Part shown: positions 36,060 through 44,994 of the stretch, one piece after another
Position numbering within the stretch: the first letter of the stretch is position 1
Layout of the letters: each line of letters starts with the position of its first letter
NCBI GenBank assembly: GCA_903904855.1
Contig: CAIVEH010000058.1
Location: 34,787-98,786, forward strand
Direction of reading: 5' to 3'
Length of the DNA stretch: 64,000 nt
Source: an uncultured Bacteroidota bacterium
GTDB taxonomy: Bacteria > Bacteroidota > Bacteroidia > Chitinophagales > Chitinophagaceae
The notes under the pieces: model-generated
The model's input: the letters and a program-made list of their open reading frames with translations, nothing else
Databases searched by the model: none
What the model was told of the DNA's origin: nothing
Program-made: the position numbers and the translations under genes

Positions 36060-37709
36060 ATGTCTAAAAATCTGAGTGAATTATCAGGCAGGAAAGGGCT
36101 TAGGGAGAATCTTTTTGAAGAGTTGGGAATAGCTGCAACAGAAACAGGATCGGTATCGAAAGAAAAGTCGGAAGAGCTTGCTAAAGAGTTCCTTTTCGGA
36201 ACAGCCAATGTATATGGCACGGCAACTTTTTATGATTTTCTGAGGCCGGAAAACAAAGGGAAGAAGGTATATGTATGTAATGGCAGTTCGTGCCTTACTG
36301 CCGGGACCCAGGAGAAACTCAGAACGCAACTAGGGGCTGAATTTAAGGACGAAGAAATTGGTGAAATGTGCTGCCTTGGCAGGTGCCACGAAAATAGTTC
36401 TTTCTTTTTCGACGGCCACAACTATTCGGGTAACGACATAGAAAATATAGCTGCAATAAAAGCCGGTAAAAAGCAACCAATAGATAAGTACAATGTTGGC
36501 CGTCATGGCACAGCGGTGCTTACCTGCGATTTTCCTGGCATAGATGCTTTTTACAAAACACTGGATAAGGCGCTACAATTAACCCCAGATCAGTTGTTGG
36601 CAGAGTTAAAAACATCTGGGCTACGCGGTCGTGGGGGCGCCGGATTCCCGATTGGTTTTAAGCTGGAATCCTGCAAAAACACTAAGGGAGATATTAAGTT
36701 CATCGTTTGCAATGCTGATGAAGGCGACCCAGGGGCATATAGCGACAGGTACCTGCTGGAGGAAAGACCTCATGCGGTATTGCTGGGTATGATCATTGCC
36801 GGTTATATAGCAGGAGCCAATAACGGGGTTGTATACATTCGTGGTGAATACCCTGAAGCTATTGAAATTACACAAAAAGCTATTGACGACATAAGGGCTA
36901 AGGGCTTCATAGGTGAAAATATACTTGGTTCAGGTTTTAATTATGATTTCAAGATAATCAGAGCTCAAGGCGCTTATATATGCGGTGAAGAAACAGCATT
37001 GTTGTCATCAATAGAAGGGCAGCGGCCTGAAGTGCGGGTTCGTCCTCCCTACCCTACGCAGCATGGCTTATTCAACAAGCCAACTGTGGTAAATAATGTA
37101 GAAACCCTGGCTTGTATACGCTGGGTAATAGAAAATGGAGGTGCAGCTTTTGCAGCTATAGGAAGGGGTAAATCAACAGGTACGAAATTGGCATCACTGG
37201 ATAGCTTTTTCAATAAACCAGGTATTTATGAAGTGGATATGGGTACACCACTATCTGTTTTGGTCAATGACCTGGGTGGTGGATTCCGATCATCAATAAA
37301 AGCCATGCATATAGGTGGCCCACTGGGAGGATTAGTTCCCGTTGATAAAATAAATGACCTCACAGTAGATTTTGAGTCTTTCTCCCAGAATGGATTTCTG
37401 CTTGGTCATGCCTCTGTGGTTTGTTTACCCTCTGAGTTTCCGGTAATAAAATATATAGAGCACCTGTTTCAGTTTACTGCCCATGAGAGTTGCGGCAAAT
37501 GTTTCCCTTGCCGACTTGGCTCAACCCGTGGTTATGAAATGGTAGATAAGGCAATCAATACTGATTATAAAATGGACCGCGAATTATTTACAGACCTAAT
37601 CACCACAATGGAGATTGGATCCCTCTGTGCATTAGGTGGTGGGTTGCCACTGCCAATAAGGAATGCTTTGAAGTATTTTGAAAACGAATTAGGCCAGTAT
37701 TTCTCATAA
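36060..37709 (+). CDS. NAD-dependent formate dehydrogenase, diaphorase (NuoEF-like) subunit
   Basis: The 549-residue protein fuses a NuoE-like [2Fe-2S] domain to a NuoF-like flavoprotein. The first has Cys73-x4-Cys78 (CNGSSC) and Cys105-x3-Cys109 (CCLGRC). The second has LRGRGGAGFPIGFKLE and NADEGDPGAYSDRYLLEE for FMN and NADH, GAYICGEETALLSS, and the N3-type [4Fe-4S] ligands Cys478, Cys481, Cys484 and Cys523. The start is short compared with full NuoE. Together with the next gene, eight bases downstream, it forms an NAD-reducing soluble formate dehydrogenase of FdsBA type, passing electrons from formate to NAD. A separate gamma subunit is not needed because of the fusion. Confidence 0.85.
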   Translation: MSKNLSELSGRKGLRENLFEELGIAATETGSVSKEKSEELAKEFLFGTANVYGTATFYDFLRPENKGKKVYVCNGSSCLTAGTQEKLRTQLGAEFKDEEIGEMCCLGRCHENSSFFFDGHNYSGNDIENIAAIKAGKKQPIDKYNVGRHGTAVLTCDFPGIDAFYKTLDKALQLTPDQLLAELKTSGLRGRGGAGFPIGFKLESCKNTKGDIKFIVCNADEGDPGAYSDRYLLEERPHAVLLGMIIAGYIAGANNGVVYIRGEYPEAIEITQKAIDDIRAKGFIGENILGSGFNYDFKIIRAQGAYICGEETALLSSIEGQRPEVRVRPPYPTQHGLFNKPTVVNNVETLACIRWVIENGGAAFAAIGRGKSTGTKLASLDSFFNKPGIYEVDMGTPLSVLVNDLGGGFRSSIKAMHIGGPLGGLVPVDKINDLTVDFESFSQNGFLLGHASVVCLPSEFPVIKYIEHLFQFTAHESCGKCFPCRLGSTRGYEMVDKAINTDYKMDRELFTDLITTMEIGSLCALGGGLPLPIRNALKYFENELGQYFS

Positions 37710-37717
37710 AACCACAA

Positions 37718-40528
37718 ATGATGAGCAAACAATATTACTTAGAAACCAAGACGGCATCTGGCGGATCAATGAGTGGCAACGGAGCAGTTAAGACCGATGC
37801 CAGGGTTGCCTATATTGATGACAAGCCTTACGAAATAAAAGAAGGAGAAACCATACTTGCGCTTATGCGCAGGAATTTTGGACCGAAATCTATACCCACT
37901 TTATGTGATGCACCTAACCTGGATCCGTTTGGCTCCTGCCGTGTATGCAGTGTAGATGTGGCGCTCACTAAGGGCGGACCGGTTAAGACAATGGCATCCT
38001 GCCATACGCCTGTAATGCCCGGCTCGTTTATCTATCCGGAATCAGACCGTGTACAGAAACTGCGTAAAAACATTGTTGAGCTGGTGCTTACCGATCATCC
38101 GCTTACCTGCCTTACCTGCGAAGTAAATAATAACTGCGAGCTGCAGGAAGTAGCTGCAAGGGTAGGTGTACGCGATGTGCGTTACCCCGATGGCAAAACC
38201 CATCTGGACAGGAAGAAAGACCTGAGCCACCCATATATGACCACAGATTTCTCCAAGTGCATTAACTGTTTCCGTTGTGTGAGGGCATGTGATGAAGTGC
38301 AGGGGCAATTTGTACTGAGCATGGGAGGTCGCGGCTTCGACAGCCATATTATTAAGGGAGCTGAGGTAACTTTCAATGAGTCAGATTGTGTGAGCTGTGG
38401 CGCATGTGCACAGGCCTGCCCTACCTCGGCCATCTCAGATATTTACGAATCAAAATCAATACAGGTTGATGAGAAAGTGCGGACGGTTTGTACCTACTGT
38501 GGTGTAGGTTGCAACCTGGAAGTAGCGGTAAAAGGTGGAAAAATAAAATCAATACAGGCTCCCTACAGCGCCGATACCAATCAGGGACATACCTGCCTGA
38601 AAGGGCGCTATGCTTTTGCCTTTTATAATCATAAGGACAGGCTGCGCACACCTTTGATCAAAAAGAACGGGGAGTTTGTAGAGGCTACCTGGGATGAGGC
38701 TTACGACTTTATTGCCAATAAACTAAAAGAAATAAAGAACAATTTTGGCGGCGATGCTATTGCAGGAATATCCTCTGCGCGTGGCACCAATGAAGAAAAC
38801 TACCTGATGCAGAAATTCATCAGAGCAGTAATGGGTACCAACAACATTGAGTGTTGCGCGCGAGTATGCCACTCGCCTACTGCGATAGGTATGCAGCGTA
38901 CATTCGGTACAGGAGCGGCCACTAATTCCATCAGAGACCTTAAACTTACTGATTGCATCTTGGTGATCGGCGCTAATCCTACAGACGGGCACCCTGTAAC
39001 AGGCGCTAAACTGAAGCAGGTAGCCATGAGTGGCAAAACATCTATTGTTATAGACCCAAGACGTACAGAACTGGCAAAATATGCTACCTATCATCTGCAG
39101 CTGCGGCCTGGCACAAATATGGCTGTCCTCAACATGATGCTGTACTACATCATAAGTGAGGGTATGGAAGATAAGGATTTTATTGCCCAGCGCACAGAAG
39201 GTTATGAAGAGTTTAAACAGGAGATACTATCTCAGAATATGGATGAACTGGAAGCCATTTGCGGGGTTGATAAAAAACTGGTGCGGGAGGCAGCAATAGC
39301 TTATGCCAAAGCGCCAAATGCAATGGAATTTCATGGCCTGGGTGTTACCGAGCATTCACAAGGCACATTTACCATAATGATGATCACCAGCCTGGCAATG
39401 ATAACAGGTAATGTGGGACGTCCGGGTGTTGGAGTTAATCCATTGCGCGGACAGAATAACGTACAAGGTTCAGCCGATATGGGTTGCCAGCCTTACCAGG
39501 GGGCAGGATATTTTGATGTTACGGTGCCAGAATATCATAAGATGTACGAAGAGTTTTATCATGCCAAACTCCCCAACTATGCAGGTTTGAAAATACCCCA
39601 GATGTATGATGCAGCCCTGGAAGGAAAGCTGAAAGCGCTATGGGTGGTAGGAGAAGATATGGCGCAGACTGACCCCAATACGCATCATGTGGTAGCAGCA
39701 CTGAGCAAACTGGATTTGTTTATAGTTCAGGAACTGTTTATGACAGAAACTGCAAAACTTGCTACAGTGATATTACCCGCTTCTTCTTTCCTTGAGAAGA
39801 GTGGAACATTTACTAACGGAGAAAGGAGAATACAAAGAGTGAATGCTGTGGTGAACCCAATAGAAGGCACCAAGAGCGATGGGCAGATAATGGTGGATAT
39901 TATGAACAGGATGGGTTATGAGCAGCCTGCTGTTTATGACCCTGAATGGGTACTGGAAGAAATAGCACAGATAGTGCCTTTCTTTGAAGGTGTGAAATGG
40001 AATGAACTGGGTAGTGATGGCAAGCAATGGCCGGTAGCTAAAGGAGGTAAAGACACTCAGATACTGCATACAGAAACTTTCAAAAGAGGCAAGGGCAAAT
40101 TCATTCATAACGATTACAAGAAATCGCAGGAACTGGTTAAAAACGAAAAAGAATATCCTTACATAATTACCACCAACCGCGAACTGGAGCACTACAACTG
40201 CGGCGCAATGACCCGCCGTACAAATAATGTGCTGATAGTAACTGATGATGTGCTGCTGATTAATCCTGCCGATGCTGCCAAACATTACATAGTGGATGGC
40301 GACATGGTGTGTATTGAATCACCGCGTGGCAAGGTAGATGTAAAAGCAAAAATTACCGATGAGGTAAAGCCTGGAATACTCAGCAGTACCTTCCACTTCC
40401 CTGAGGTGATGATGAATAATATTACCAGCAGCGTAAGCGACAGTGAGGCTATGTGCCCTGAGTATAAGGTTGTGGCATGCAATATAAGGAAGAGTAAGGG
40501 TGAGTTTAAGAAAAAGGCGCTAGTTTAG
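37718..40528 (+). CDS. Formate dehydrogenase alpha subunit (molybdopterin)
   Basis: The 936-residue catalytic subunit. From the N-terminus: a NuoG-like [2Fe-2S] domain (FGSCRVCSVD), a His/Cys cluster segment (DHPLTCLTCEVNNNCELQ), two [4Fe-4S] motifs (CINCFRCVRACDEVQG and CVSCGACAQACP), the cluster next to the cofactor (CTYCGVGCN...HTCLKGRYAF), then the bis-MGD domains. Cys384-His385 in the segment CARVCHSPTAIGM is the catalytic Mo ligand with its neighbouring His, so this is a Cys- not Sec-type formate dehydrogenase. The end carries the molybdopterin dinucleotide-binding domain (GDMVCIESPRGKVDV). It oxidises formate to CO2. No fdhD or accessory gene is adjacent. Confidence 0.92.
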   Translation: MMSKQYYLETKTASGGSMSGNGAVKTDARVAYIDDKPYEIKEGETILALMRRNFGPKSIPTLCDAPNLDPFGSCRVCSVDVALTKGGPVKTMASCHTPVMPGSFIYPESDRVQKLRKNIVELVLTDHPLTCLTCEVNNNCELQEVAARVGVRDVRYPDGKTHLDRKKDLSHPYMTTDFSKCINCFRCVRACDEVQGQFVLSMGGRGFDSHIIKGAEVTFNESDCVSCGACAQACPTSAISDIYESKSIQVDEKVRTVCTYCGVGCNLEVAVKGGKIKSIQAPYSADTNQGHTCLKGRYAFAFYNHKDRLRTPLIKKNGEFVEATWDEAYDFIANKLKEIKNNFGGDAIAGISSARGTNEENYLMQKFIRAVMGTNNIECCARVCHSPTAIGMQRTFGTGAATNSIRDLKLTDCILVIGANPTDGHPVTGAKLKQVAMSGKTSIVIDPRRTELAKYATYHLQLRPGTNMAVLNMMLYYIISEGMEDKDFIAQRTEGYEEFKQEILSQNMDELEAICGVDKKLVREAAIAYAKAPNAMEFHGLGVTEHSQGTFTIMMITSLAMITGNVGRPGVGVNPLRGQNNVQGSADMGCQPYQGAGYFDVTVPEYHKMYEEFYHAKLPNYAGLKIPQMYDAALEGKLKALWVVGEDMAQTDPNTHHVVAALSKLDLFIVQELFMTETAKLATVILPASSFLEKSGTFTNGERRIQRVNAVVNPIEGTKSDGQIMVDIMNRMGYEQPAVYDPEWVLEEIAQIVPFFEGVKWNELGSDGKQWPVAKGGKDTQILHTETFKRGKGKFIHNDYKKSQELVKNEKEYPYIITTNRELEHYNCGAMTRRTNNVLIVTDDVLLINPADAAKHYIVDGDMVCIESPRGKVDVKAKITDEVKPGILSSTFHFPEVMMNNITSSVSDSEAMCPEYKVVACNIRKSKGEFKKKALV

Positions 40529-40738
40529 GAATTGGGAATTGGGGGTTTGGAATTGGGGATATCCGAAGATGAAGCAACTAATGAAATAATCATTAATGAT
40601 ACTAAGAGGGCATTATAAGGCTATAAATATTTCATTGCATCGATAAGGCAACCATATAAGACCTTGAAAAACATGAGTGGATATAGTGTTACTGTTATTT
40701 TCATACAAACACTTAAATTTGAGTATAAATTAAATTGC

Positions 40739-41005
40739 ATGTCAGATGTACTAGATAAAAAATTGCATGATGCAATAAGCGGCTTGAATGACAAACAAAA
40801 AAAAGCTGTTTTAGGTATGGTAAAAGTTTTTACGCAAGAACAGGGAAAAATTACTGATCATTGGGATGATCCGGATTTTGTTGCAGAAATGAACGACAGA
40901 TACAATGAATACAAATCAGGAAGTTCCAAATTAATTGCTTTGGAAGAAGTTGAGAAAAAAGCCAGAAAAATTGCTCAGAACCTTAAGTCTAAAAAAGCAA
41001 GTTAA
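40739..41005 (+). CDS. Antitoxin of a RelE/ParE-type module
   Basis: The 88-residue protein overlaps the downstream toxin by TAATG. It is helical and charged; the centre has DHWDDPDFVAEMNDRYNEYK, with ALEEVEKKARKIAQNLKSKK at the end, the common layout of 'addiction module component' antitoxins. I chose the ATG giving MSDVLDKKLHDA; the longer frame upstream begins with a hydrophobic, unrelated leader. A -7-like TAAATTTG lies at 40714-40721. Confidence 0.7.
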   Translation: MSDVLDKKLHDAISGLNDKQKKAVLGMVKVFTQEQGKITDHWDDPDFVAEMNDRYNEYKSGSSKLIALEEVEKKARKIAQNLKSKKAS

Positions 41006-41313
41006 TGCCTGGCGTGTTTTCATACCAACTTCTTTTACGTGCTGAAAAGGAATACCTAGAATCTTATAAATGGTATGAGGAACAACAAGAAGGATTGGGT
41101 AGCCGATTTGCTGAAGCAGTAAGAAATAAACTAAATTACATTGCTCTTAATCCTGATTTATTTGCCAGAAAGAAAGGAAATTTTCACGAAACACAATTAG
41201 GTAAACCATTTCCATTTGTTATTATTTTCCTTGTTGATAAAAAATTAAAACAAATAATAATCACATCCATTTTTCATACAAGCCGCCATCCAAAGAATAA
41301 GTATAAGAAATAA
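41005..41313 (+). CDS. RelE/ParE-family toxin
   Basis: The 102-residue protein fits the ParE/RelE superfamily: YQLLLRAEKEYLESYKWYEE at the start, GLGSRFAEAVRNKLNYIALNPDLF split over the helical core, FPFVIIFLVDKKLKQIIITS for the central strands and FHTSRHPKNKY at the end. Members either cut mRNA or poison gyrase; which applies is not decidable here. It overlaps its antitoxin by one base, so the two are co-translated. Confidence 0.85.
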   Translation: MPGVFSYQLLLRAEKEYLESYKWYEEQQEGLGSRFAEAVRNKLNYIALNPDLFARKKGNFHETQLGKPFPFVIIFLVDKKLKQIIITSIFHTSRHPKNKYKK

Positions 41314-41370
41314 TTATCCCTCCACCCAAGATTATCCACCGATTTTACGTCTTTATTATAAAGGTATTTT

Positions 41371-42108
41371 ATGAGAACGATCATTATAATTTTATCGGCA
41401 CTGATTTCTTTTCAATCCATGGCTCAGGAAATTGCCGGGATGGTGATTGATGAGAAGAGAGAACCTATGATTAGTGCGGTAATTCAGGTTTATACCGGCG
41501 GTATCTTAAAGGGAGGTACTGTTACTGATTATGATGGTAACTACGTGATTAAACCACTTGATCCGGGCTATTATGATGTTTTGGCAATCTTTAATGGTTA
41601 TGACTCCTCGTTTACCAATAAAGTCCTTGTTTCACCTAATCAGCGCACATTTGTTAGTTTCAATCTATCTAAGATCAACGGGCAACCCAAAATTATAACC
41701 AAGGAATACAGAAAGCCGCTTGTTGTCGTGGATGGACCTCATAGCCCAATACCCAATGATGAGATAAGGCAATTGCCTGGCTGTGGGCCAACCGATCTTT
41801 GTCCTACATCAGTTGGCGTATATCAAACAAAGCGTGGCGAAGATGTATCATTTCGTGGTTCCAGCAGGAATTGCGGCACGGTATATATTATTGATAGTGT
41901 ACTGGTGGAGAATACCATAGGGACCGAATTCTATGCATCTCTAATTCCAAAAACTAAAGAATCCAATTTTAATCCGAACCACTATGTTTTTAGTAGTGAT
42001 GAGATTCGCAGGTCGCCATATTGCAATGTCAATGATATTATAAGTTTAATACCCGGCGCTTACCAACAAAGAAGAGGGGATGAAGTTCGGTTTTATGGTG
42101 GCAGATAA
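41371..42108 (+). CDS. Secreted regulatory-domain protein with two TonB-plug-like motifs and no barrel
   Basis: The 245-residue protein has a signal peptide (cut after SMAQ), a CarboxypepD_reg-like beta-sandwich (EIAGMVIDEKREPMISAVIQ...DYDGNYVIKPLDPGYYDV) at residues about 20-95, then two segments resembling the TonB-receptor plug strand: SVGVYQTKRGEDVSFRGSS near 150 and LIPGAYQQRRGDEVRFYGGR at the very end. TonB receptors carry a single plug and then a barrel; here the plug signature is doubled and no barrel follows. The protein is complete, with a normal stop. It may be a decoy or partner of a receptor, or a truncation remnant under selection. Confidence 0.6.
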   Translation: MRTIIIILSALISFQSMAQEIAGMVIDEKREPMISAVIQVYTGGILKGGTVTDYDGNYVIKPLDPGYYDVLAIFNGYDSSFTNKVLVSPNQRTFVSFNLSKINGQPKIITKEYRKPLVVVDGPHSPIPNDEIRQLPGCGPTDLCPTSVGVYQTKRGEDVSFRGSSRNCGTVYIIDSVLVENTIGTEFYASLIPKTKESNFNPNHYVFSSDEIRRSPYCNVNDIISLIPGAYQQRRGDEVRFYGGR

Positions 42109-42163
42109 GGCAATAATTCTTAAATGTTGGCAGTGTTTAACCTAAACAAATTTTCACCTTGCT

Positions 42164-42994
42164 TCAATAAAAAATAGACTCCGGCATTTCTGCTTTCAAT
42201 AACCCCGCCTGCTTTGCCTTTTCAAATAAAATACTGATCGCATTCCTGCCTGTCACTCCCAGATCAGTAGTATAGTCGTTTACATAAAGCTGAATGTGCT
42301 TGCGCATTACATCTTCTTCCATTTCCTGCGCGTTGGTGGTAATGAATGGCGATAGCTCAGGATATCGTTGCCACGAATATGCCAGGCTTTTTTTGATGAT
42401 GCAATCCACCGCTGCACAAACAGTAACTGGCAGGTTGCGGCGAATTACTATGCCACCCAGCGGAATTGCGGCCTGGGTAGTTTGTTCCCACCAGTCGCCG
42501 AGGTCTATTAATTTGGTGAGGCCCTTTTGCTGGTAGGTAAAGCGGCCTTCATGTATGATCAACCCTGCATCAAATCGGCCATCGAGCACCGCCGCTTCTA
42601 TTTCATTAAATACCAGCTCTGTTTTATTTTTTGCCTGCGGAAAAGCGAGGGTAAGTAGCAGGTTGGCTGTAGTTTTTATTCCTGGTATGGCTATTCTGAA
42701 GTTTTCTATGTTTGCAAGATCAAGCGGTTGCTTGGATACCAAAAGCGGCCCTACCCCCTCACCCAATGCACTGCCACTGTGCAGCAAGGCATATTGGTTC
42801 ACGGTATGGATAAATGTATTGTAGCTGAGTTTGGTGATATCCAGCTTGCCTTGCTCGGCCCACTGGTTCAGGGTTTCAACATCTTCCATCACATAGTCGA
42901 AGGTGATGCCCATAGTATCTACGAGACCATTTACCATGGCATCAAAAATAAAGGTATCATTGGGGCATGGACTGAAACCGAGCGTTAATTTCAT
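42164..42994 (-). CDS. mqnD: 1,4-dihydroxy-6-naphthoate synthase (MqnD)
   Basis: The 276-residue protein is MqnD of the futalosine pathway of menaquinone synthesis, converting cyclic dehypoxanthinyl futalosine to 1,4-dihydroxy-6-naphthoate. Seen are GFSPCPNDTFIFDAMVNG at the start, ITKLSYNTFIHTVNQYALLH, SGSALGEGVGPLLVS, and LIIHEGRFTYQQKGL, in the order of the family. It is on the same strand as mqnB 68 bases upstream, with a palindrome between them. Together they show that this organism makes menaquinone by the futalosine route. Confidence 0.93.
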   Translation of the reverse strand: MKLTLGFSPCPNDTFIFDAMVNGLVDTMGITFDYVMEDVETLNQWAEQGKLDITKLSYNTFIHTVNQYALLHSGSALGEGVGPLLVSKQPLDLANIENFRIAIPGIKTTANLLLTLAFPQAKNKTELVFNEIEAAVLDGRFDAGLIIHEGRFTYQQKGLTKLIDLGDWWEQTTQAAIPLGGIVIRRNLPVTVCAAVDCIIKKSLAYSWQRYPELSPFITTNAQEMEEDVMRKHIQLYVNDYTTDLGVTGRNAISILFEKAKQAGLLKAEMPESIFY

Positions 42995-43037
42995 GGGGCA
43001 AAATTAGGGGAAAGTCGTTAGCAATATTGCCGTTGTG

Positions 43038-43070
43038 AGATTTGACAACTTTTAAAAAGTTGTCAAATCT
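43038..43070. repeat. Palindrome, AACTTTT-type family, copy 2
   Basis: Arms AGATTTGACAACTTT and its complement around TAA. The arm overlaps the last codon and TGA stop of mqnB, so the repeat supplies the end of that protein. Confidence 0.8.
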
Positions 43071-43716
43071 TATCGGACGGCAACGATTCAACAAAATCAA
43101 TCAACCACTGATTCAGATTAGCAATAGCCTCCTTCATCTTCCATTGGCCCTTATCTCTGGGCGTTACATAATTTGAAATTGCCCTTACCTGTGAAAATAC
43201 AACCTTCTCCTGTAGGCACACATAATGAAATGCAGCGCCTTCCATACTCTCCACCTGGCAGCCATATTTTTCTTTCCTGAGTTGAATTGTTCGCTCATTG
43301 CCGCTTACAGTATTAACAGTAAGCCCGGAGGCCTGTGGTAGCGCTATTTTATAACGGTCCGGATTCAACGGATTATTCAATCTTTTAGCCGAATAAGGAA
43401 ATTGGTTTTCACTCAAAAGCCCCATCTCAAAAATATCCAGGTATCTTTCATGGTCTTCGGCCCCAACATCACCAAACTGATCACTGGTTACAAAAACTAC
43501 CTCACCTAATTCAATGTCAGTTCCATAACTTCCGCCTACTCCAGCCTGAATAATTAAGTCATATTTCCTGTTTTGCAGATGCCTGCCCAGCATATATGAA
43601 GTAGCTGTCATCCCTACACCGGTAATTAATATATCACACTTAAGGTTCTGGCTTTCATTCCAGATAAGAAATTTCCCGATTTCAGCCTCAGTGGCAGATA
43701 CTATCAGTAATTGCAT
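43063..43716 (-). CDS. mqnB: Futalosine hydrolase (MqnB)
   Basis: The 217-residue nucleosidase of the PNP/UDP family removes hypoxanthine from futalosine. It shows ITGVGMTATSYMLGRHL for the substrate-loop region, QAGVGGSYGTDIELGEVVFV, DVGAEDHERYLDI, and the catalytic CQVESMEGAAFHYVCL. The order MqnB then MqnD on the same strand fits one operon. The C-terminus Asp-Lys-Ile is formed by a dispersed palindrome, so the native end may have been slightly altered by its insertion. Confidence 0.9.
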   Translation of the reverse strand: MQLLIVSATEAEIGKFLIWNESQNLKCDILITGVGMTATSYMLGRHLQNRKYDLIIQAGVGGSYGTDIELGEVVFVTSDQFGDVGAEDHERYLDIFEMGLLSENQFPYSAKRLNNPLNPDRYKIALPQASGLTVNTVSGNERTIQLRKEKYGCQVESMEGAAFHYVCLQEKVVFSQVRAISNYVTPRDKGQWKMKEAIANLNQWLIDFVESLPSDKI

Positions 43717-43790
43717 ACTGCAATATACTTCGTTATTTGCTGTTTATAAAGGTTAATGATCGGGCTATATTGTCTCATTCCCGGTACTTA

Positions 43791-43822
43791 TTTGTCAAAA
43801 CCATATAGTAGACCTAATTTTG
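43791..43822 (+). promoter_or_regulatory. Promoter for the pterin synthase gene
   Basis: TTTG, 20 bases, then TAATTTTG, a close match to the Bacteroidota -33/-7 consensus. The next ATG is 16 bases after the -7 box. Confidence 0.6.
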
Positions 43823-43838
43823 CACTTAAATAATATAA

Positions 43839-44249
43839 ATGGTTTATCTGACGCGTGTGGAGCATTTTAATGCAGCTCACAAATTATACAACAAAGACTG
43901 GAGCCCGGAAGAGAACAAAGAAGTGTATGGCAAGTGCGCCAATGAGAACTGGCATGGGCACAACTACGAACTGCATGTAACCATTAAAGGCATACCGAAT
44001 GCAGAAACAGGGTTTGTTTATAATGCCAAAACACTGGGCCTCCTGATACAGGATGTAATAGTGGAAAAAGTAGACCACCGCAATCTGAACCTTGATGTGG
44101 ATTTCATGAAAGGAAAATTTACCAGCGCCGAAAATTTTGCAATGGGCATCTGGCACGAACTAAAACCCCACATAGAGAAGGGCAACGTATTTTTGCACTG
44201 CATAAAGCTCATTGAAACACCAAAAATCTATGTGGAGTATTTCGGATAA
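43839..44249 (+). CDS. 6-pyruvoyl-tetrahydropterin synthase family protein (C-x5-HGH type)
   Basis: The 136-residue protein has the zinc His14 (FNAAHKL) and a catalytic Cys33 spaced as C-x5-HGH (CANENWHGHNY), as in animal 6-pyruvoyl-tetrahydropterin synthase, unlike the C-x3-HGH of QueD seen in the paralogue at 61304-61660. The rest follows the family: TGFVYNAKTLGLLIQ, VDHRNLNLD, TSAENFAMGIWHEL and the C-terminal IKLIETPKIYVEYF with the acidic residue. It is followed 83 bases later by GTP cyclohydrolase I, the preceding enzyme of pterin synthesis, which suggests tetrahydrobiopterin-type pterin production rather than queuosine. Substrate is inferred. Confidence 0.82.
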   Translation: MVYLTRVEHFNAAHKLYNKDWSPEENKEVYGKCANENWHGHNYELHVTIKGIPNAETGFVYNAKTLGLLIQDVIVEKVDHRNLNLDVDFMKGKFTSAENFAMGIWHELKPHIEKGNVFLHCIKLIETPKIYVEYFG

Positions 44250-44332
44250 TATTTTTCAATGAGCTTATTGCTATTAATTACTCAAACCCAGAAATAATTC
44301 CGTTTAATATTGCTTTCTAAATTCAACTTATT

Positions 44333-44929
44333 TTGGCTTACCATAAAAAGGAATTTTACGACGAGGAAACTACCGGTTCACTAAAGGATCATTACCGCTC
44401 AATCCTTCATGATTTAGGAGAAGATCCTGAGCGGGAGGGCCTGCTGAAAACACCAGAGCGTGTAGCAAAAGCCATGCAGTTTATCACTCAGGGTTACAGC
44501 ATGAATGCCGCCGATATTCTGAATTCGGCCAAATTCCATGAGTCGTACAATGAAATGGTACTGGTAAAAAATATTGAGTTGTATTCGTTATGTGAGCACC
44601 ATATGCTTCCGTTTTTTGGTAAGGCGCATATAGCATATATACCCAATGGTGTGATTACCGGGCTCAGCAAACTGGCCCATGTGGTGGAATGTTTCTCGCG
44701 CCGCCTGCAGGTGCAGGAACGCTTGACCCACCAGATACTCGATGTGATACAGGAAACCCTTAATCCGCTTGGTGTAGGTGTGGTAATTGAGGCCCAGCAC
44801 CTGTGTATGATGATGAGGGGTGTGCAAAAACAAAACAGTATTACTACCACATCGGCTTTCAGCGGTCAGTTTATGAAAAATGAAACAAGGGCTGAGTTTC
44901 TGAAACTGATATCTCACCATCTGTCTTAA
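44333..44929 (+). CDS. folE: GTP cyclohydrolase I (FolE)
   Basis: The 198-residue enzyme opens GTP to dihydroneopterin triphosphate, the first step for folate and biopterin. Motifs: [40 protein letters not shown] with zinc Cys and His, [17 protein letters not shown], and [11 protein letters not shown] with the third zinc ligand. Start is TTG, because no ATG occurs before the conserved helix [13 protein letters not shown]. Same strand as the pterin synthase upstream, so probably an operon. It is followed by a hairpin and a convergent gene. Confidence 0.93.
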   Translation: MAYHKKEFYDEETTGSLKDHYRSILHDLGEDPEREGLLKTPERVAKAMQFITQGYSMNAADILNSAKFHESYNEMVLVKNIELYSLCEHHMLPFFGKAHIAYIPNGVITGLSKLAHVVECFSRRLQVQERLTHQILDVIQETLNPLGVGVVIEAQHLCMMMRGVQKQNSITTTSAFSGQFMKNETRAEFLKLISHHLS

Positions 44930-44938
44930 ATACAGGTA

Positions 44939-44972
44939 CACAACCACTATTCATAGTTGAATAGTGATTGTG
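44939..44972. terminator. Bidirectional terminator-like hairpin
   Basis: CACAACCACTATTC and GAATAGTGATTGTG pair over 13 of 14 positions around a six-base loop, between the convergent folE and YCII-domain genes. Confidence 0.5.
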
Positions 44973-44994
44973 CATATGATTAGTAAAATTCAAA

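Noticed and set aside
43839..44249. Calling this gene a second queD
   Set aside because: The catalytic Cys is spaced C-x5-HGH rather than C-x3-HGH, and its neighbour is folE.
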